From the NCBI RefSeq assembly GCF_051401765.1, contig NC_135073.1, forward strand, positions 5,456,001 through 5,520,000: a stretch of 64,000 nucleotides of DNA. The letters are read 5' to 3'. The notes beneath the pieces are model-generated. The model was not told the origin of the DNA. It did no database searches and saw only the letters and a program-made list of their open reading frames with translations. The DNA comes from Calliopsis andreniformis (Eukaryota > Arthropoda > Insecta > Hymenoptera > Andrenidae). Shown here piece by piece: positions 25,037-37,035 of the stretch (positions are counted from its first letter, which is position 1; each line of letters opens with the position of its first letter). The position numbers were made by a program, and so were the translations under genes.

Positions 25037-26790
25037 GTATGTACTCTGTATGACAGCTACTGAATATTTAGGTGAATCATTCACGACCATTTACGCGCGC
25101 AATCCCATACGCCGCCGTGACGAAGCGATTCTCAAAATCACCGTGAATATGTAAACAGAATTCAGAGAGAATGTCAAGTCGAATTTATTAAGTGACTTTG
25201 TTACATCGGAGCTGTCAGTTTCGATGATTTAAATACAATAAAAGTGCAACCTCTACATATATAGTGATAATATTGCTATTAGGCATTGCACTCATATTAA
25301 AATGTTCCATGAATAGCTTAATTACTATGTACTTTTGCCTAAAGAGAATGAAGTAGAATAATTTAGTCAGAATCATCAATCATCTATACATACATGTATT
25401 TCTTATTACGGTCTGTACCGAATAGCTTGTTTGAATGCAATGTTTTGTTATATAATATATACCAGCTATGGGATTACATAAACTGATTTAAAATACAAGA
25501 ATGACAACATTTTTACTCTATACAGGCATAATGTCAACGAATCTTATTTTATATTTTCAACATATCCTTTCATAAAAAATTCCCCCTTTTTCGCTTATAC
25601 CGCCAGTTTTGGAATACCCTGTACATATAAGTGTAATTATAATTTGACCCAAAATCAAGCAAAACCAAATCTTCGATTTTTTATACAACATAATGCTTCT
25701 AAATTCGCAAAAAGATAACCAATTAATTAATGGATAGGATTTTCTTTTATTTAAATTAGCTTTGGCTCATGCTGTTTAAGAGAACTCGCAATACAAAGAG
25801 TTAAAAATATGCCTTATGAGTGGACTTTTCAATATTATTCTTCATTTTTCACTTTTTCAAAACTTAATCTTATTAATATCTATTTCTCCAGGACAACACA
25901 ACGCAGAGACACTCGAACCACTGCCCAACTAATCCACCGAACTGTTGTCAGTATTCTAATCAACCCTTAGAAAAGGACACATGGAGGACCACTTCCGAGG
26001 ATAAGAACAACAACGTGAGTCCTTAATTACTAGAAGAGTTACTATTTTTATTAAATTTGAATATTCAAAATATGCTGCTTTATTTCAGACATTGCCTTCA
26101 CGTATGGATATAGGAAATTACTGCTCTTTGGCTGGTCCATCGAATAGCGAACACGCAAAACTCCACAAAGATGAATCCAATGCGTGCGTCGATGATAACA
26201 ATGATACAACCGAGGTTATGAACTTGTGCAAAAAGGACTGTTACGAAGAAGATGCGACGAACCACAGCGGCGATTGCGACGAAAGGCTCAAAGATACTTT
26301 TCTCTACAAGATCATGACTGATCCAACATTCCTCGAAAGTATACAAAAGCACAAACAGCCAAAGAAGTTTGCGTGCCAGTTTTGTAAGCAGGAATTCGCC
26401 AATGATGAGGAGCTAACCGAACACATGGACGTGAAAAAGGACGAGTCGAACCAAGTGGTCTGCTGTGCGTGCAGAAAAACATTCGCGCAGAAAAGGTATT
26501 TGAGGTACCATCAGCGGTGTCACTCGGAGAGAGCTAAGTTCACCTGCGACATCTGCACCAAGAAGTACACCAGGTTGGACAATCTGACCAGGCATAACAC
26601 GTTCCACGTGAACCCTGACAAGTTCTCGTGCAGCTACTGCGAGAAGACATTCGCGAGGAAAGATCTACTGAACAAACATCTGAAGTGCCACGACAACAAG
26701 TATCGGTTTTACTGCGAGAGCTGCCAGAAGTACTTCAAGGGACCGCTTACGTTAGACAATCATAAGAAGATCTTCCATTCGGTAACTTAG
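24770..26790 (+). CDS. C2H2 zinc-finger protein, 3 coding exons, 363 aa
   Basis: The coding sequence joins 24770-25036, 25892-26014 and 26089-26790. Each junction is GT-AG and phase 0, giving 267 + 123 + 702 bases including the TAG stop. The N-terminal ~220 residues are polar and charged, low in hydrophobics, with no signal peptide or membrane segment. Five C2H2 fingers follow, with zinc ligands near residues 226/229/242 (last His missing), 255/258/271/275, 283/286/299/303, 311/314/327/331 and 339/342/355/360. The linkers (SERAKF, VNPDKF, DNKYRF) resemble, but are not, the canonical TGEKP. From the family, this should be a nuclear DNA- or RNA-binding protein, probably a transcription regulator; target and pathway cannot be read from the sequence. 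The start is the first in-frame ATG after a TAA nine bases upstream, with A at -3. No AATAAA poly(A) signal is seen within 1 kb after the stop. I do not recognise a specific orthologue. Confidence 0.9.
25523..25625. mobile_element. Small DNA-transposon remnant in intron 1 of the zinc-finger gene
   Basis: The right end reads, on the minus strand, TACAGGGTATTCCAAAACTG, a terminus of the CAGGGTAT/CAGGGTGT class found on insect non-autonomous DNA elements. The left end begins TACAGGCATAATG, a partial inverted match. At about 100 bases with no coding capacity it is a deletion derivative. Boundaries are approximate. Confidence 0.5.
25892..26014 (+). CDS. Zinc-finger gene, coding exon 2 (residues 90-130)
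   Basis: The exon is 41 codons, too short to stand out as an open frame. It is bounded by a pyrimidine-rich acceptor (TATTTCTCCAG) and a consensus donor (AAC|GTGAGT). It keeps frame with both neighbours and encodes a polar stretch with three Cys and two His (CPTNPPNCCQ and upstream RHSNH). The spacing does not fit a C2H2 finger. The exon could be skipped without a frame change, because its length is a multiple of three. Confidence 0.75.
26089..26790 (+). CDS. Zinc-finger gene, terminal exon 3 (residues 131-363, five fingers)
   Basis: The acceptor TATTTCAG lies after a 74-bp intron, typical of insect short introns. The exon begins with an acidic segment (residues ~131-220), then FLYKIMTDPTFLESIQKHKQP, then all five fingers in one exon. 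Finger 1 has C-X2-C-X12-H but Lys where the final His should be. Fingers 2-4 are C-X2-C-X12-H-X3-H; finger 5 has X4 between its histidines and ends three residues from the C-terminus. An initiator within the exon (ATG at 26104) is possible but unnecessary, because the upstream exons join in frame. Confidence 0.9.
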   Translation, partial: TLPSRMDIGNYCSLAGPSNSEHAKLHKDESNACVDDNNDTTEVMNLCKKDCYEEDATNHSGDCDERLKDTFLYKIMTDPTFLESIQKHKQPKKFACQFCKQEFANDEELTEHMDVKKDESNQVVCCACRKTFAQKRYLRYHQRCHSERAKFTCDICTKKYTRLDNLTRHNTFHVNPDKFSCSYCEKTFARKDLLNKHLKCHDNKYRFYCESCQKYFKGPLTLDNHKKIFHSVT

Positions 26791-29700
26791 AGGATAACGG
26801 TAACTAGCTGGTACTTTTTGTCCTCATCCTTCCATTATGAGAGCATATGATACACGAAATATACGAGCTTTCACCGGAGCACATCTCGAAGTTATTCCGC
26901 TTTCGAACGAAGGCGGATAGATTTCATTGAATCGCTGTTCAAACAAAGGACTTCAAAGGCTATTGCGTGCACGCGAGGCAGTCGACGAAAAACCGCGGGG
27001 AAACATTGCAAGAAATCTCTTTTACCGCCGCGGAACGCCTCGTGTGATTCTCGAGAACTTTCTCTCTTTCCTCCCTTTCGGCGCCCTCCGATTCGCTCCT
27101 CGTGGTCTCTCCTCTCCCTTCGGTCTTCCAGCCGTGGTCTAAAACGTAATCCGTTTCTTCCGTTTCTGCCTCTCTCACCCCCGGCCACTTCGCAAAAAAG
27201 TAAAAGAGCGAGCGCTCTCTTTGTTTCGGCTCAAAGGGTACAGCGCCGCCGCGATAAGGAGCGCTTTGAAAATCCGACGTATTACCGCGAAGCACATCCA
27301 ATCGCGAAGTAGAACAGCTACGAAAGTTGACCCACGTCTCTTTCCCTCCTTCGTCCACGCTTTCGTCCGACCCTCCCCCCTGTTTTCTTATTTTTTCTTG
27401 ACAGCCTTCTTCCACCCCTGTCCCTTTGCCCTCCCTTCACTGTTTTCTCTGTCTTTTCCCGCTGCTCCTCGTGGCCCGGCTTAATGCAATTAAGTCGAGC
27501 GTTAAAATATCGTTCTTAATTCGCCGCCGGCACCTTTTGTTTTCTCCGTGGCTCAGTTTATACTCATTCCTCATTCCTGGCTCACTCTCACTCTTCCTTG
27601 CTCTCAGTACCATACATTTTGGTTATGTCTTCAAGCACAGCTCGTTTTCCTTTTCATAGGCGATACACACGCGTTGCTTTTATATTTTAAACTTCTTTTC
27701 CTGTCTTCATGGTGACTGTTTTATGTTGTACACTTTGAACTTGTAGAGTTCTTAATTCGAGGACGGCAGAATATTAACGTAGTGTCTTTGGGTGACGTTG
27801 TACAGTCAGTTTGTTTCCACTATGTTTGCATTTCTGTGACTATTAGAATTTTAATTAGACGTGAGGTTACAGAATTTTTTTAGTCGATTTCTGTCAGAAT
27901 GTGCTATACGTAAACGTTAGTAGAAAATATATAATTATGAGAAATATATTAGAAAAATTACAATTGGGAAAAAACGATGATGGATAAACTTTTAGGAAAA
28001 TACAGGGTAAGTGTGGCTTAATTCTTACACTAATTAATGTTCTAAATCTAACAGTTGCCTGCATATTATGTATTATAACTTCATTTCTTTACAATTTTGA
28101 AAAATATGTAAATATGAATTTGAAATGTTAAAAGAAATAATAAGTTAGTCACGGAGTGGAAAGGTACGATACAGAAAAAATATATATACTTTAGGAAATA
28201 TTTATACAACGATTAAAGTTAGATCTTTTCATAGACAAGATTCTCCTTGAGAATTGCAGTTTTAGTTTCACAGAATAATTGCTACATAATATTAATAGTG
28301 AACCAATGTTTCAATGATATAGTACATTTATTATATACAACATTTATTTACATTTCTCTGCATATTCAAAAATACAAGAACCTTTACCTTTCACAGCTTT
28401 AACATAAATTTAACAAAAAATGTTGAAAATTCTATAATATAAGGCTATAATATAAAACATCATGTTCTTACGAAGAATTTATTTGTTGCTGAAGTTTTAT
28501 AAAACTATGAAACTAGTTTATAGTAGTTTGACCTAATAAAATAGATAAATTCAATTTTTGTCCTAATTACTTAGATACTGTTAAAATTAGAAAGTATTGC
28601 TTCATCTAATAATGAATACCATTAAAAAATAATACTCTCATTTTATGTCTTTCTTATCTTAGTAACTTACTTTTAGAATGAGCCAAGCAATGATTCTACA
28701 TAAAAAACTAAATAAAAAATATATAATAGAATAATAAATATATAATAAAAATATATAACAATAATTCGAGTATTTTGATACCCGAGTAGAGCTTTAAGCC
28801 TTTGAAAGGTGCACAAAATAAGGGACACAGTCGCTGTCTGACCACTGACCACTGTATCTACTGCAAAGTAGAAGCGGTTCCCTCTCTTCGCTGAGCTCTC
28901 AAGCTTCAGCAATTGTATTCAGATGCACTCGTGCTAGGTCAAAATTCAAATTCAATTCTCTCGAAAGTGAAATCCAGAACCAAAAAGCTGTAATCAATCT
29001 TCAACCTATATTTGCATGTAGAATCACTACCCTTCTGTCTATAGCATCAGTTCTAAACCACCTTGTGTTTCTGCTGATTATTGTTCCTGTACCTCAGGGG
29101 CACCAAGTAAGTATGGACTTTCAGCAGCTTTCTCTCGCTGATAGCAGACAAGAATGTAGTAAAAACGTCAAAGAAGAAGAGAGCAAGAGCCAAGAATTGC
29201 TCAAGGTTTCCGCGACATCTCTTTTCCGTCCCTTTGATATCCACTTATTTCGGACAGTGTGTATCGCGTGGACAGGACCAAAAATGTAACAAAGTTTCAG
29301 CGTACATCCTGCTGCGGATGCCAGCAGGGATTTTGCGGTCCTTTTGCCGGCCGCGCGTCGAACTCCGTTCTTCCTTTGCGCTTTTGACCGCTCTCGTCCT
29401 TTTGACGATTACGTGTCCGCCAGGATTCTTGAATATTCATTAGGCGATCTGACGTTTCCGAGGCCTTGGTTGAAAAATTCTGTCGAATTTCGCATCCTAG
29501 ATCGAATAAGTTCTGCCAAGTCAAAGTCCTTTGCAAATTTTTCGCTGCATTCACGAGCAAATTAATTTTACAAATTTAATTGTAACTCTGTCTTCTATGC
29601 TTTCACTTCATTGGTTACAAAATTGTAAATGCGTCTGGATTAAAAAAAAAGACAATAGACAACTATTAAGTTGATGTATATGAAATATATTTTTAAATCT

Positions 29701-32700
29701 TTTTCATGAAAAGATTTTTTTATTTATTTAAAAAAAATAGCTAGTAGAATATTGCAATATTTAATGTTTTAATCCATGAAGCCTTTATATGGCCGTTTTC
29801 GATATTTCTGTCTCCATTTTTTTAAGTTCTTCCTGTCGCTATTTTCTGTTTTAATTTTAGAAAACAACACTGAACTATGCGTACAACCTTAGGCGTATAC
29901 AAAGAATTTCATGAATTTTCTAAGTATTTATTGTGTGAAATATCTAGTAAGAGCCTAGTAATATTAGAAATTTTATTAGTATTTAATGCACAGACATATT
30001 AACAAGTGCCTCCTCCTTTAAAATGATAAAAATTGACGAGCAAACAAAATTTAATGCATGGCTTCCGTCTATCCCCAACACTGAAAAAGCGAATATTTCA
30101 TATGCATCAACCTAATATATCAACGAAAGAAGGGTGCTCCAAAACGGAGTGTCGTAATAAACCTGTGGACATGCAAAGGTGGACATTTTCGCGTCACGCG
30201 AGCTCCTAATATCTCCTCCGGTTTGTTGTTCCTTAATCTCTCCCTTGTGAAGCGAAATTTAAGACATTATACGATGGAAGAATCTCTTTGATGTCCCGCT
30301 TTACATACAATATTTACATACTATCGAGGGAAGACTTTAAACTTCTTGAAGATATTTTGAAGGCCCCGGAGTACTTTCGGCAGGGTTTGTTGCATTAAGA
30401 ATTTAAGGAGGGGGCAAGAGGCGCGGTGGCATTTATTCATTCGGGCATTAATGAAAAGTTCTGAAAGTGACGTTTAGCGTACAAGTAAACACCAAGGAAA
30501 GCTCGTGAGAGACAGATGAGAATTTATCGATCGCTTAACTGTCTACATCCTACATACTCTTGAATTAGTTGCTGCTGCTTAAATGCATTCCAAGATTTTT
30601 CCAATACATGTTAAAACTTTTCTGAAGTAACAAATCACTTGAAGGGCATGTCTATTCTTAAAGTGGAATTTTTATTTTAGATATTTTGTTTTCGTCTTCT
30701 TTCTAATATTTAGTAATAATATTAATAGTAATATTTTTCAAATTTTCAGTTTTGTAAAGTCTTCTTTTAAAATATGTGGTCTCCGTGAATTCGTATGGCC
30801 GAGCAACAAGGACTTATTACTCTTTGAACTATACTCATCCAGATTAATATTATATTAATGCTGTGTCAAAGAGGACGCCTTTTCTCACCTTTATTTTCGC
30901 TTGGCAACCCTTTCGCGCGTTTGAATGGCACAGCAGTGAGCGCCTTATGAATAGTGATAAAAAATTCTTTGGATGTCGTTAACAAAAATTCATTTACACG
31001 AATCAAGTGACTCTGAAGCATTGTAACATTAAAAGAAATTCAACATACTTCATTAAAATTCTCTTTAAAATTGGAATTTTCGTAAGTAATAACAATGCTC
31101 TGACAATAATTATCATAAGTACATGGAGTAGTTATAAAAGGTACACAATTTTAAGTAAAAGTAGTAATAATTATAATAAAAGTGTCTCTTATAATTCAAA
31201 AAGAATAGAGGTATTATTAGGCATACTTTTAATAAATATTTGACACTTTGGACGCAACTTTCTTCAAATACGTTATATATTTCAACACACTCTAATAAAC
31301 ATTATCCTTATTTTTTTAATTTTTACCTTCCTGAAAATAGCATGTATGATTTGGTCGCCGAGACTAAATAATGATGGATATTATTAAACGAGCGTCTGAT
31401 TAATTAGGTAAAGTTTGATTGATCAACTGCTGAAAACCTCTCTGCCAATTCATTCATTAAACCGTACTTGCCGAACTGTATACTCACTACGGTGAATTTG
31501 AAGCTTTGATCCACGTAGACGTACTCTATATCTCAAAGTTAACACAGCAATTATAATAAACACAGGTTCTAGAATTATCATATTCTTCTATACAGTAAAT
31601 TATATATACATATATAGATTTTAAAGCTGATATAGAAAAAACCGTACTTATGTACACTAGGTATCTACAATATCACAAGAAACCAATTAATAATTCTTAA
31701 GAATGATGATAAATGGGAATCTCCTCTTTAATTTTGCAGTTTAACTGCTTTCTTACGCCCCCTATATCTAAAACGAGTCTGTAAATAGGAGACCACTTAT
31801 AATATTTGCCATGAAGCAACCCTTTGAGTAAGACTAGGTACCTATAATTTCGTTAGGCACAAACATCTCAAATGTATATACAATAGTAGTCATAAAAACT
31901 GTGCCACTTCAACAAATACCAAAAATACGAAATATTAAAATTATACTGATTTACTTAACCCCTATTTCTCCCTAGGACGTCACGCAAGAAATCGTCTATT
32001 TGCTTTCTTCTCTTCTGCCAACCAATACAGGCGAGAAAAAAGACTGTCGAGCGATTAACGGGGGTGAGGGGGACAGTAACAAGCATCAGTGTAGTGAATC
32101 GACAGCTAAGCCACAGAGTTAAATCTCCTTGACTGGGGGTTGCAGGATCAACGGGTAATTAATTAGTCCACCTCACAAAACCGATGGCGAAAACCCTACG
32201 AATTGTCGGCGAGGAGAAAAAGTTCAAACGATGATCGCCGTGCACGAAGGGTCGAACAGTGGAAGAGAGCGGGGGTAAAAGGGTCGACGAAGCAATTTAA
32301 TTAGTAAAAAAACAAAGGAGCTCGGGCCTATCGATATCGGCGACGCGACGTTCTCCCATCGAACGCTCATACGTATAGGGTGAGTATATAAATCGACTAT
32401 CCCTTTCCTCTATTTGCCACCTTCCCCCCCACCGACACGTCTGCCCTTCGTCATCAGACTCCTTCTCTCTTTGTCACACTCGAGGCTGACTTCAATATTT
32501 TCAAATTAGCGCAGGGATGTTTTTTTCTCTGGCGAACAAAGTATTCTTCGCCCTCGGTCCACATTTTAATCAATACACAGACCTCGTCAAGCGTGCTCCC
32601 CTATCGGTCGCTCTGTCAGCTTCGACTACCAATAAAAATTAATATCGCGATACGTAATTCCGCGCACAAAATACTCGAATATACCCTTTGAATACCAATA

Positions 32701-35152
32701 GCTATTGTCCCTTTATTGGTTCATCTGACGGTTTCGAATCAATTTTTGATACAGTATCTACGGTTTTGAGATTCCCTACTAATTTCTGATCATTTCTCCT
32801 TATTTTAATTGAAGATGCTGCGTCATGAGTTTTCACCAAGGGAGGAGGGTAGGGGTAAACACAAAGTACTATAGTGTGTCCTGCATACATGTCGCCATGA
32901 AATTTCAAGGTTGCTCCATAAATTTTAAATTATGTTAAGCAAAAGTGGGGCTTTAAATATTTAAATCGGTGTAACTTCCGTAAATGGGAATGTTTCTCTA
33001 CATGTTTTCAGAAATGCCTCGTTCAGATTAGTCCAGTTAAGTGAGACCACTTTACCATTGCAAACCTGTTACTTTCCTTGAAATGTTCTTTGAAGTTCGG
33101 AGTGAAGTTAAGGTTCTTTTATTTTTCCCTGACTTAAAATAATCTTACATCTTGAATGGTGTAAATTCATGTACTGTGAACTCCGAGCAAGCTGGCAGGT
33201 GCAAGGTGAAACGTAGTTGTTAACTTTCTTCGACACCATTTTTAGGCATCCTCTGTTTCAAGTTAAATTAATCACATTCAAGCTACTTCAATTTAAGGAA
33301 CTGAATTTAAGTAACGCTTAACTAATATGACTTCAATAAGAATGGTAATTTCTGTTATTTAACACACTGAAATTTCCGAGAGCCATCTGTTAACAATACA
33401 GGCCTTATAAAATAAATGTATGAAATCTGGTACCTAATAAAGTTTGATCAAATTGCTTTATATATCATTTTACAGCTGGTGTGCATTATATGAGAACAGT
33501 TTCATCGTGGCGCCGTGAGCAAGCTCTGTATAATTGGTTCCAAATTCAATGTACTAAATGAAACTGTACTACCTTTTAAATGTTTGTTATTAAAAAAATT
33601 ATGCTAAATATAAAAATATTATACATATTACAAAGAAGTACAACAGACAAATTCAATACAATGTATCTAACAAATTTAATAATAATGTTTAGACTTTCTA
33701 TTGAAATTACTTTCATACTAATTTCAAATATATTTCAACTTTGTTTAATACAATATTTTGCAACCTTCAAACAACGTCCTGAAATTTCGACGTAATATTT
33801 GCGTACGGTACCTTGTATACACATCTTCAAGTTTTTAATAAGAATCGCGACCAGCAAGTGACATTTATAAGAAAATTAAAATTCAATTAAACCTGACAAT
33901 GGAACCGGTTTGTTGTCAACAATTAAGTCATTTTCCTTCGGTTTCTGCGGAGGCGACGTTAGCTCAACGGACCGTAACGCTTCGCAGGAGGGTCGGAAGA
34001 TCGTTTTACATCGAACGACTCGATATTCTTACCTCGTCTCGAGTCGGTTCTTTCTGGTGTGGAATTATCGAGGGGCGGCGCGGCGAGAATTAAGGCTTCT
34101 TGCGGCATAAAAAATCTGTGTAATCAATTATCGAACCTTTTACCCCATATTTCACGGCCAATGAGTCGCTACCCCCTCCTCTGCGAGCTTTCCCTCTACT
34201 CGACTCTCCCCTCGACACTTTTTAGCCACGACGGCCGTTCCTTATACAGATTTCGAGCTCCTAACCCCTACCTCTTCTTTTTTCTGAACACCAAGACGCT
34301 GCGGTCGAGCCTTTCTTTGAGATATCAAATATTTATTTTCTCAAACAACGCAGAATCCCCACAGAGGATCCTCCCTTAATAAATTATCAGCGATTATTGG
34401 CTTCGTTCGCCTGGGTGCTTCTGAAACAAAGCGTCCTTTTTTCATTTCCCTCGTACTAAGGTGACCAAAATGCAGCTTCTATTTCTTGAAATTGTTCATT
34501 GTAATTCTGCGGTATTTTTCTTTATTTGTTTGTATAATGTAGCAAATAAGTTATTGGGAAATTGAAACTCGAATTGTTCGTTACATATAGTGACACACTT
34601 TATTTAACGAGATTCTGTTTACATGTTCAGTTTTGGTAGATTCAAAGCTCGGAACAGTTGTCGCATGTGTGTATCTAAAATAAGTTTCAAGTTCATTCTA
34701 ATTGTATACATGACAGAACGATTATTTGTGTAGAGTTTGAGAAACGTTCGAATAGTGTTTTTGGACAAACATTAACAGTCCATTAATAGTATTTTCATGC
34801 AAATATAATGATAAGTGGAATAATTAACTTTCACTTTGAGTGATTAACCACTCGTGAATACTCTTTAGACTCATAAAGTAAATAAATGAAAATAATGACA
34901 TAGTTACAATGAAATGTGAGCTAATAAATTATAAACTCAAAGTACTGTACTATTAAGAATTATTATCTACAGGTACACAGAATTACTCCAACTTTTTTTC
35001 CTAACTGCCTTAACTTTACAATACACGAAATAAAGTTAGATAACTTTGTTTACCTCTTTATTACTACTTCGTGATTATCTCGGTATAAAATAATTTAGAG
35101 TATAATTTTCGTTGAATATTTGAAATGGCACACGTTCACTATGTATATTATA
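26791..35152. other. 3' flank of the zinc-finger gene and gene desert
   Basis: 26880-27650 is a pyrimidine-rich, CpG-containing island with overlapping frames on both strands, possibly including 3' UTR. 27700-29030 is AT-rich. Further islands lie at about 29040-29560, 30130-30500, 31960-32660 and 33890-34450. No gene or mobile element is supported. Confidence 0.5.
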
Positions 35153-35356
35153 TAGTAGAACCCCAATTAATCGGCTTAACACGTTGAAACACTCCCTTGA
35201 TGTTTGTTTTATTATTTTGAATAGACTACTATTAAATCATAGTTCAAATCTCAGTTGATGATCTACTATACTCTTATTGCAACTGCATTGAATAACATTA
35301 ATTCTGAATAATAGAGATTACGAATAATTGAGACCTGGTTAATCGAGTATTTACTG
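35153..35356. mobile_element. pogo/Tigger-like MITE, 204 bp, TA target duplication
   Basis: The left end TAGTAGAACCCCAATTAATC and the right end read on the minus strand, CAGTAAATACTCGATTAACC, are imperfect inverted repeats that both resemble the pogo/Tigger terminus. TA dinucleotides flank both ends (35151-35152 and 35357-35358), as expected for this Tc1/mariner-superfamily branch. No transposase frame is present, so it is non-autonomous and old. Confidence 0.6.
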
Positions 35357-36419
35357 TAATAACATTTCAAGAAGAAAGTATTTACATCGATTGGCTGACT
35401 CCATCCATCAAAATTCGTGAGCACAATCTTCCAATCAGTCTAATATCGTTTAAATGAGTATAGGAATGGAAGAATCGTACAGACGAAAATTGATTCGATC
35501 GTCATGATCGTATACATACGATCTATAAATAGCGGCACCGATGATGGAAGACCTTAAACGAGATGATATGGCCCCTGATCGACCCAATCAATGCATCCAC
35601 TAAATCATCGTCTAAACTGACGGCAGCGACACAACGAGTTAACGTATACTGCGATGGAACAACGGTGGGCGACCGGAAGTGGCCACTCATCTAACGATTA
35701 CCAATGCATAGCATCTTCCTATGATCGTTGCGTGTTTATCATTTGCGTGCATTTCGACATTATGAAGTATCGAATCTATTTTTGGGAACGATCACAGACT
35801 ATCTTAGAAGTCACTGTATATACTTGCTGCAATTGAACTGCGTTCCTTCTGGAAGACTTTGTTGAAGTATTGTCTCGATACAACCTCAGAGCTATACGTT
35901 TTCTGGAACAACACTTCCATTTTGTTTGGTTCTCGTCTTTCAGAAGAAAAGTTCAAATTACTATTTAGCATTTAGGCTAATCCTGTTGCGTAGATGTAAC
36001 ATTTGTAACTGCAAAACGGGTCGTGTATTCTTTACACACCAAATAAATTTAGCGCAAAGTCGTTTTGAATGATATGAGGGTAACAATAATTTTATTAGAC
36101 TATAATAAATCAAAACATGTGTGTGTGTTTCTGTGGTTGACTTTACTGGAATCTTTGATACTTACTATTTTAACGATTGGTGTGTATTGCTTGACAACAT
36201 ACTGTAGAAGTTGGAATTGTCTAAAACCATGATTTTATTAGTTAATATTATATCTATTGGAAGATGGTGAATTTGACTGTATAGGTGAATTATTGAATAG
36301 GTTAAGAGGAAGAAAACAGGTTTCCCCTAGATCCATGGAATTTTGGGGAAATTCCTAGACGATGTCACCAACCAATCGTGATGCAATGATGTGCAGTTAT
36401 TGGGAAATTTCTTGGTTGC

Positions 36420-36515
36420 AAGAACTATGACAACAATTCTTGTAATATTCTTCTAATAATTCTTCTAATTATTCTTTATATTCTTTAAATCTCAAATTCT
36501 TCTAATAATTCTTTA
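36420..36515. repeat. Degenerate TTCTAATAATTC repeat
   Basis: ATTCTTCTAATAATTCTTCTAATTATTC-type units recur irregularly. The motif ATTCTTCTAATAATTCTT occurs twice, near 36448 and 36488. Confidence 0.65.
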
Positions 36516-36605
36516 AGTGATTGTTAACCATAAGCTTATATGAAAACAATACAATGTCACTACAAAGCCAGAGTAGCATTCCTAGAAATAGCTTTCTGTC
36601 CATTC

Positions 36606-37035
36606 TTAGTTCCAGCTAAAAGGACGTTGAAGACAAGGAACCGATTCCGCTGGCAGCGAAAGATGAGAAATCGTAAAATCCGAAGCAGGCGGTCGAAGGG
36701 TGCCTAAAAGGATCCCAAGCAACGATAAGGCCGTGGATGGCTTAATGCCACCGGTGTCGAGCAATCGGGTATCGACTTTTCCATTAGCCACAAAAGTTGT
36801 GGTCACCGCAACGACGAAATTGGCTATACCGAAAGGGGACGTTTGCGCGGCAGCGATGTCGCCGGCGTCGAACGATGAGGGTGGACATGGCGTCGACGAA
36901 GACACCGCGTCGACAGACAGCCCGAGGGCGACATTAATTCTCATAACATTTTACGAGGCGGTAGCCAAGCTGTGTGTGAAGTCCTACCGACGACCAGAAG
37001 CACGGTTTAGGAGTCATAACTCCCAATCACCTTAA
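36606..37035. other. Interval open on both strands; coding status unresolved
   Basis: A 112-codon ATG-initiated frame on the minus strand (36944 to 36606) overlaps a 111-codon plus-strand frame (36700-37035) with no ATG at its 5' end. Both translations are less compositionally skewed than the other chance frames here; for example the minus frame reads FGIANFVVAVTTTFVANGKV. Neither matches a family I recognise, and no clear splice sites link either to another exon. It may be a CpG-rich island where stops are rare. Confidence 0.2.

Noticed and set aside
26960..27415. 151-codon minus-strand frame downstream of the zinc-finger gene
   Set aside because: Highly Arg/Glu/Gly-rich, the reverse of a C/T-rich tract that is also open on the + strand; no family resemblance.
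33955..34020. tRNA-like A box (TTAGCTCAACGGACC)
   Set aside because: No matching B box (GGTTCRANYCC) at the right distance and no cloverleaf with paired acceptor ends.
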